Part shown: in pieces, positions 59,309 to 64,000 of the stretch
Numbering within the stretch: position 1 is the first letter of the stretch
How the letters are laid out: each line of letters starts with the position of its first letter
IMG/VR virus record: IMGVR_UViG_3300034358_000044
Span: 124,001 to 188,000 of that record
Source of the DNA: a virus
Strand: one strand, 5' to 3'
DNA length: 64,000 bases
The notes under the pieces: generated by a model
Told to the model about the DNA's origin: nothing
What the model saw: the letters and a program-made list of their open reading frames with translations, nothing else
The model's database searches: none
Translations under genes and position numbers: made by a program

Positions 59309-62300
59309 ATGGCACTGCATGTCTACCGGTACAAGTTGGCTGGTCCCTCACTGGCCCAGCTCTCCTCCCAGGTACCTGGTAGCCCCTCTGTCAGCAGTCT
59401 TGCCCCTGCCCAGTATATCGACGTCACCGTCGACAACCTCTACTGGGAGGATCTCACCCACTACATGGCGTTGCAGGGGTTCTCTTACGACTCCATGGAC
59501 CCTGCAGTCACCACTGCGACGCAGGCCAATGGGTCCGCTGGTGCCGCCAGCCCATGGACAGGGGTAAGCCGGACGGTAAGGGCGGCTTCTACTGCCGACA
59601 TCACCCTCTCAGGCCTCCAGGTGGTCGATGGCGTGGTGCTCTTCGCCGGGGACCGGGTTCTGGCCAAGAACCAGGGGACCGCCCTCCAGAATGGCATCTG
59701 GGTCGTCTCAGCGGGTGCCTGGTACCAGCCCAACGACTGGGCCACGGGCATCGTGGTCCCCGAGATGGGCATCAGGGTCTCCGAGGGCACCGTCAACGCC
59801 CACTCCTGGTGGACCCTCACGACGCAGGGCGCCATCGTGGTGGGCACCACGGCTACCACCTGGGCCAAGGTCTCTGCGACTGCAACTACACCGAGCACAG
59901 TTGCAGTCGCCACAGCTGCAGTCGGGACTGCCACTGACTTCGCCAGGGCCGACCATGTTCATGCCGTCACTTACGGCTCTGCGGCCAACACCGTCACCCA
60001 GGGCAACGATGCGCGACTCACCAACTCGCGAGCTCCCACTGGTACTGCTAGTGGAGACCTGGCTGGGACCTACCCAAGTCCTACTCTTGCGACCGCCGTC
60101 CGACTCTCTGCTGGTGGATTCCGCTTCGCCCGTCTTGCCTCTACGGTTGATGTCCCCTCCATCTCGGGTCTTCTCACCATCGATGGAGTCGTCACTGTCG
60201 CTGGCAACAGGGTGTTGCTGAAGAACCAAACGACTGGAAGTCAGAACGGCATCTGGACTGTTGCTGCTGGAGCGTGGACTCGCCCCGCTGACTGGGCCAC
60301 TGGGCTCGTCAATGGCGAGATGGAGATTGGGGTCTCTGAGGGAGTCTCTCAGGCGCACACGGACTGGTCGGTGCAGACGCAGGGCACCATCACCGTTGGT
60401 ACGACCTCTGTGGCCATCACGCAGGTCGCTGCCACCGCCACAGGCACTGCAGGGGGAGTTCTCAGTGGCACCTACCCTAATCCTGGCTTTGCTACCGCAT
60501 ATTCGGCTGCCACCTTTCTTCCAGCTCAGCTTGGATCTGCAGCAGGAGTCATTGGAAGCAGCACTCGTTACTCACCTGCTGACCACGCCCACCCAGTCCT
60601 TTTCGGCAACGTGGCGGACTCCGTTGCCCAAGGTAACGACGCTCGCTTCTCTGACTCGCGTTCTCCATCAGGCTCGGCTGGAGGAGTTCTTGGAGGAAAC
60701 TACCCGAATCCGACGTTCGACTCGGCCTATGGCCCATCAGCTCTCACTCCCGTTGCACTGGGAGTAGCCACTGGTGTCGTTGGTACGAGCACCGCCTACT
60801 CACGGGAGGATCACGTACATGCCCTCACGTATGGGACCGGAGCAGGAACCGTCACTGAAGGAAACGACTCTCGTCTCTCCGACTCACGAGCGCCTACTGG
60901 CGCTGCTGGCGGCATTCTCTCTGGCACCTACCCGAACCCCGCCTTCGCCACGGGCTTTGGTGTCGCCACTGCGACTCCGTCTGCTGTGGCAAGTGCCACA
61001 GGCTCTGCAGGTACGAGCACTCGGTACGCCGCTGGAGATCACGTCCACGGTGTCTCGTATGGAACTGCAGCAGGCACAGTCGCCCAAGGGAACGACTCAC
61101 GTCTCAGTGACTCTCGTACCCCTACAGGTAGTGCGGGCGGAGTGCTGAGCGGCACATACCCCAGTCCCTCATTCGCTACAGGTTACGGCCCCTCATCACT
61201 GACTCCAGTTGCTCTTGGCATTGCGACTGGTGCGGTTGGTGTAGGCACGAATTACGCTCGCGAAGATCACGTTCACGCTCTTACGTTTGGGAGTGCAGCC
61301 AACACCGTCACTCAAGGGAACGACTCTCGACTCTCTGATTCTCGTACTCCAACTGGTGCTGCAGGTGGAGTCCTCGGTGGCACGTACCCAAGCCCTTCGT
61401 TCAACGCTGCATACGCCGCATCTTCCGTACTACCAGCAGTCCTCGGGAGTGCGGGCGGCAACATAGGAACAAGCACCAACTACGCAAGAGCCGACCACCT
61501 TCACGCCCTCACCTATGGAACAGCGGCCAACACAGCAGCACAGGGAAACGACAGCCGACTCTCTGACGCTCGTGTGCCTACTGGTGCTGCTGGTGGCGTG
61601 TTGGGTGGCACATATCCAAGCCCCTCATTCGGTGCTGCCTATGGGCCTGCTGCTACCACTCCGGTCGCCATTGCTAGTCCGACAGGTGCTGTTGGAACTG
61701 CTACGACTTATGCTCGGGGAGACCACGCCCACGCAGTGACCTACGGCTCTGCCGCCAACACGGTGACTGAGGGAGACGACCCTCGGCTCTCTGACGCGCG
61801 CATTCCCACTGGGCCTGCAGGTGGTGCCCTCTCAGGGACGTACCCCAACCCGGTCATCACCATTCCAGGTGCTCCGAACCAGGTGCTCTACTCGACTGGT
61901 GGTGGAGTCAGTCCTGCGGTCAACCTCAACATCGATGTAGAAGGCTACCCCATCATTGGGGAAGAGACGTCTGCGACCCCAGCTGTTCCTGCCAGTGGCC
62001 TCACGCTCTTCGCCAGGAGTCGTGCAGGCAGTCGAATCCTGAGCACCATCAGCCCCAATGGGCTGGTGGACGAGCTGCAGACCGCACTCTGGACAAAGAA
62101 TGTCCGTCTCTGGAACGCTCTTGGTGGAAGCGCTACGACGGTCTTCACTCTCAACTTCGGCAACACCATCAGTGGTACCGTGACTGCTGAGGCCATCACC
62201 TTTGGTGGTGGACTCGCAAACACCCTCAATAGGGTCTCCTTCGTGAGCTCCAACACCGCAGGCAACTCCTGCGGCACGCGCCACGGCACTCTGCAGTTCT

Positions 62301-62779
62301 TCCTGGGCAACGTAGCCAGGCAGGGCGGCTTCTTCTACTCGACCCGTTTCTACATCGACACGGTGAAGGCCAGCATGCGCTGGTTCGTGGGGATGTACGG
62401 ATCTGCGGCTGCCATCGGCAACGTCAACCCCAGCACGCTCACCAACATCATCGGCTTCGCTGTAGATGCGGGCCAGAGCACTGTCCGCTTCATGTGCAAT
62501 GACGGCTCTGGCACTGCCACTGCCATCGACCTGGGAGCCAACTTCCCCGCCATCACCGCCAACGTGGTGTACGAGGCCCGCTTCTTCGTCGCCCCCAACT
62601 CCTCCACGGTGTACTACTCGTTGGAGCGTCTCGACTCCGCCGCCTTCACGGAGGGGAGCGTCAACACCAACGTGCCTGTCGCGACGCTGCTCTCTCCTCA
62701 AATCTGGATGAACAACAGTACGCCCAATGGAGTGGTGAACATCGGGGTCATCTCTCAATACCTTGAGACGGAGTACTAG
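59309..62779 (+). CDS. Long tail fibre protein, paralogue 3 with D-H-x-H repeats
   Basis: A 1156-residue product with the shared leader MALHVYRYKLAGPSL and QVPGSPSVSSLAPAQYIDVT. Two D-G-V/G-D-R-V-L-type repeats are followed by seven collagen-like-unit repeats of about 60-65 residues, each with D-H-[VAL]-H, G-N-D-[SA]-R-[LF], S-R-x-P-x-G-x-A-G-G and G-x-Y-P-x-P. The C-terminal 250 residues form a different beta-rich domain (ALGGSATTVFTLNFGNTISG). This resembles trimeric fibres; H-x-H motifs bind iron in the T4 gp37 tip. Confidence 0.85.
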   Translation: MALHVYRYKLAGPSLAQLSSQVPGSPSVSSLAPAQYIDVTVDNLYWEDLTHYMALQGFSYDSMDPAVTTATQANGSAGAASPWTGVSRTVRAASTADITLSGLQVVDGVVLFAGDRVLAKNQGTALQNGIWVVSAGAWYQPNDWATGIVVPEMGIRVSEGTVNAHSWWTLTTQGAIVVGTTATTWAKVSATATTPSTVAVATAAVGTATDFARADHVHAVTYGSAANTVTQGNDARLTNSRAPTGTASGDLAGTYPSPTLATAVRLSAGGFRFARLASTVDVPSISGLLTIDGVVTVAGNRVLLKNQTTGSQNGIWTVAAGAWTRPADWATGLVNGEMEIGVSEGVSQAHTDWSVQTQGTITVGTTSVAITQVAATATGTAGGVLSGTYPNPGFATAYSAATFLPAQLGSAAGVIGSSTRYSPADHAHPVLFGNVADSVAQGNDARFSDSRSPSGSAGGVLGGNYPNPTFDSAYGPSALTPVALGVATGVVGTSTAYSREDHVHALTYGTGAGTVTEGNDSRLSDSRAPTGAAGGILSGTYPNPAFATGFGVATATPSAVASATGSAGTSTRYAAGDHVHGVSYGTAAGTVAQGNDSRLSDSRTPTGSAGGVLSGTYPSPSFATGYGPSSLTPVALGIATGAVGVGTNYAREDHVHALTFGSAANTVTQGNDSRLSDSRTPTGAAGGVLGGTYPSPSFNAAYAASSVLPAVLGSAGGNIGTSTNYARADHLHALTYGTAANTAAQGNDSRLSDARVPTGAAGGVLGGTYPSPSFGAAYGPAATTPVAIASPTGAVGTATTYARGDHAHAVTYGSAANTVTEGDDPRLSDARIPTGPAGGALSGTYPNPVITIPGAPNQVLYSTGGGVSPAVNLNIDVEGYPIIGEETSATPAVPASGLTLFARSRAGSRILSTISPNGLVDELQTALWTKNVRLWNALGGSATTVFTLNFGNTISGTVTAEAITFGGGLANTLNRVSFVSSNTAGNSCGTRHGTLQFFLGNVARQGGFFYSTRFYIDTVKASMRWFVGMYGSAAAIGNVNPSTLTNIIGFAVDAGQSTVRFMCNDGSGTATAIDLGANFPAITANVVYEARFFVAPNSSTVYYSLERLDSAAFTEGSVNTNVPVATLLSPQIWMNNSTPNGVVNIGVISQYLETEY
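59940..61850 (+). repeat. Seven D-H-x-H repeats in fibre paralogue 3
   Basis: About 180-195 bp units encoding D-H-x-H, a Gly-rich turn, G-N-D-x-R and a Pro-Gly-rich end. They are similar but not identical at DNA level, so intragenic recombination could change copy number. Confidence 0.75.
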
Positions 62780-62781
62780 CC

Positions 62782-63762
62782 GTGGCCTCTACCTTCCAGT
62801 ACACCGTTGACGCCGATGGCACCTTCCCCAACAAGAAGGTGAATATCGAGCACCTCGACTTGGAGATTCGAGAGAGCCAAATCAACGTGGCTCTCAACTC
62901 CGTGATGATGGTGGGGCCGAACTGCGTCATCTCCTTCCGCTCTGACTTGGCTGAATCAGAGGTTGGACTCCTCGAAGCCATCGTCTTCAACCACACCGGA
63001 GCTCCTCTTCCGGTGCAGCCGATGCCGGTCATCATCTACTCGGATGGAACGCCAACACCTACTGCAGCAGACGGCAAGCCCTTCACGCTGCCCAACATCT
63101 TCCCAGGTGAGGTGCTGCTCAACTTCGCAGGTGTGGACGACTCTCCCACCTCTCGCTTCAACGGAAATGTCTTCGGGCTGCAGCAGGTGGGTGTAGGTGA
63201 TGCCGTCTTCACCATGAACTTCACCGATGGCTTCTTCATGGCCGGCGGTCACGTCTCATGGGATGGTGGTGGTTTCGGCAGCTACATCGAGATGGAAATC
63301 ATCGCTCCAGCATCCACGACGTCCAACCCTGCAGTGGCCAACACTGGCAACTGCACCTTGGTGCAGACTGGGGTACCAGGCCTGAACATCATCGTGCCCG
63401 CTGCAGGCAACGGCGCGAAGAGCATTCTGGCTCCAGTCCCAGTGCCCTCCTACCACGACGAGTCGATGGTCCTCAATGGGTATTGGACCTACACCGAGCC
63501 CTGGATTGGCAACGGACAGGTCACTCCTGGAGTCCCTGGGAGCTCGAAGTACAACCTCTTTGACCAGCCCATCGCGCTCGCCCACCTTTGCCTCATTCAC
63601 GCGATGAAGGATGACGGAGAACGAGAGCTTATCGCACCTGCCATCAAGCCCAAATGGATTCTCCCAGAGTGGAAGCTCCGCGTTACGCTTCACAATGCGG
63701 ATGCCTCCAAGACTCTCCGCGCGTCCTGGGACCTGATGTTGGCACGTCGAAAGAGTGTGTGA
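62782..63762 (+). CDS. Unknown fibre-associated or baseplate protein
   Basis: The 326-residue product begins at GTG, three bases after the fibre stop. It is beta-rich with an N-terminal K-V-N-I-E-H-L-D-L-E segment, Pro-rich strands (PVIIYSDGTPTPTAADGKPF) and a C-terminal helical/basic end (LRASWDLMLARRKSV). It may be a fibre attachment protein. Not recognised. Confidence 0.55.
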   Translation: MASTFQYTVDADGTFPNKKVNIEHLDLEIRESQINVALNSVMMVGPNCVISFRSDLAESEVGLLEAIVFNHTGAPLPVQPMPVIIYSDGTPTPTAADGKPFTLPNIFPGEVLLNFAGVDDSPTSRFNGNVFGLQQVGVGDAVFTMNFTDGFFMAGGHVSWDGGGFGSYIEMEIIAPASTTSNPAVANTGNCTLVQTGVPGLNIIVPAAGNGAKSILAPVPVPSYHDESMVLNGYWTYTEPWIGNGQVTPGVPGSSKYNLFDQPIALAHLCLIHAMKDDGERELIAPAIKPKWILPEWKLRVTLHNADASKTLRASWDLMLARRKSV

Positions 63763-63768
63763 TGACTG

Positions 63769-64000
63769 ATGCACCCTACCCTCATTGGGTTCTCAACTCC
63801 GAACTACTTCAATCCGGTCAGTAGGCTCATTCGCTTCATCACGAAGAGCAAGGCGAGTCACGCCTTCGTCATCTACTTCGCCCACGACTGGAACATGGAC
63901 TGTGTGCTCGAAGCGCATGAGCTCGGCTTCCGCATCACTCCTCTTGAGCGCTTCATCGTCAAGAACAACATCGTGAAGGTGGTGGTGCCTCGGCATCCCA
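63769..64000 (+). CDS. Permuted NlpC/P60-like (YiiX-type) protein, 3' truncated by window
   Basis: Seventy-seven residues are visible, beginning MHPTLIGFSTPNYFNPVSRL. They contain SKASHAFVIYF and CVLEAHELGFRITPLERF, resembling the His and E-x-x-x-x-G strands of permuted papain-like amidases (YiiX/YebB type). The catalytic Cys of this fold is at the N-terminus or C-terminus depending on permutation and is not seen. It could be a tail-associated wall-acting enzyme or a lipid/peptide hydrolase; the window cuts it off. Confidence 0.5.
   Translation, partial: MHPTLIGFSTPNYFNPVSRLIRFITKSKASHAFVIYFAHDWNMDCVLEAHELGFRITPLERFIVKNNIVKVVVPRHP

Noticed and set aside
59940-61850. A possible CRISPR-like array because of regular repeats
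   Set aside because: The repeats are protein-coding, 180-195 bp, diverged and in frame; there are no short identical repeats with unique spacers and no cas genes.

Overview
The window is a contiguous piece of a tailed-phage genome with a contractile tail (myovirus). It carries a portal protein, large terminase, prohead protease, HK97-type major capsid protein, neck proteins, tail sheath, tail tube, a gpV-type spike and a long tail-fibre block. The very large sheath, a complete multi-subunit-type RNA polymerase and many accessory virion genes suggest a large or jumbo phage. No integrase, transposase, CRISPR array or bacterial housekeeping operon is visible. Codon use is GC-rich with clear AGGAGG/GGAG ribosome sites, so the host is probably a moderately GC-rich bacterium; I cannot name it.

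Layout. 1-2.1 kb: the end of the portal gene, a tRNA-like element, a Pth2-like peptidyl-tRNA hydrolase and a small gene. 2.3-4.0 kb: a leftward operon of seven small genes. 4.2-16.2 kb: a single-chain beta-beta' RNA polymerase, the tail spike and four structural or unknown genes. 16.3-18.2 kb: leftward small genes with RNase HII. 18.2-20.0 kb: terminase. 20-21.2 kb: two leftward genes, one with a helix-turn-helix. 21.3-29.6 kb: head morphogenesis (protease, scaffold-like acidic proteins, major capsid protein, strong terminator). 29.6-41.7 kb: neck genes interleaved with a set of putative internal virion proteins, including a SNF2-like helicase and a HELGH metalloprotease. 41.7-45.9 kb: sheath and tube. 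45.9-49.7 kb: leftward cold-shock protein, DNA-binding proteins and a vWA/MoxR-ATPase pair. 49.8-64 kb: three paralogous long fibres, small tip or chaperone-like proteins, and the start of a permuted NlpC/P60-like protein.

The most unusual feature is a protein-level signature running through the virion module. At least seven otherwise unrelated proteins (including the helicase and the metalloprotease) carry an F-x-D/N-E-L/M-x-K-x-A peptide, six of them near the N-terminus. A second set shares W-A-D-x2-G-R-x2-A-x3-M-E-K-L-A. About fourteen of these proteins also carry a Gly/Ala-rich hydrophobic cassette. By analogy with T4 capsid-targeting sequences, I infer an address tag that packages effector proteins into the head, possibly trimmed by the encoded prohead protease, with glycine-zipper segments that may act on membranes at infection. 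This is inference and needs proteomics.

Rightward genes appear to be structural and late. Four leftward transcription units are preceded by a recurring GG[C/T/G]ATAAGG motif; three of the four also have an inverted repeat between the motif and the start codon. This may mark a separate temporal class.
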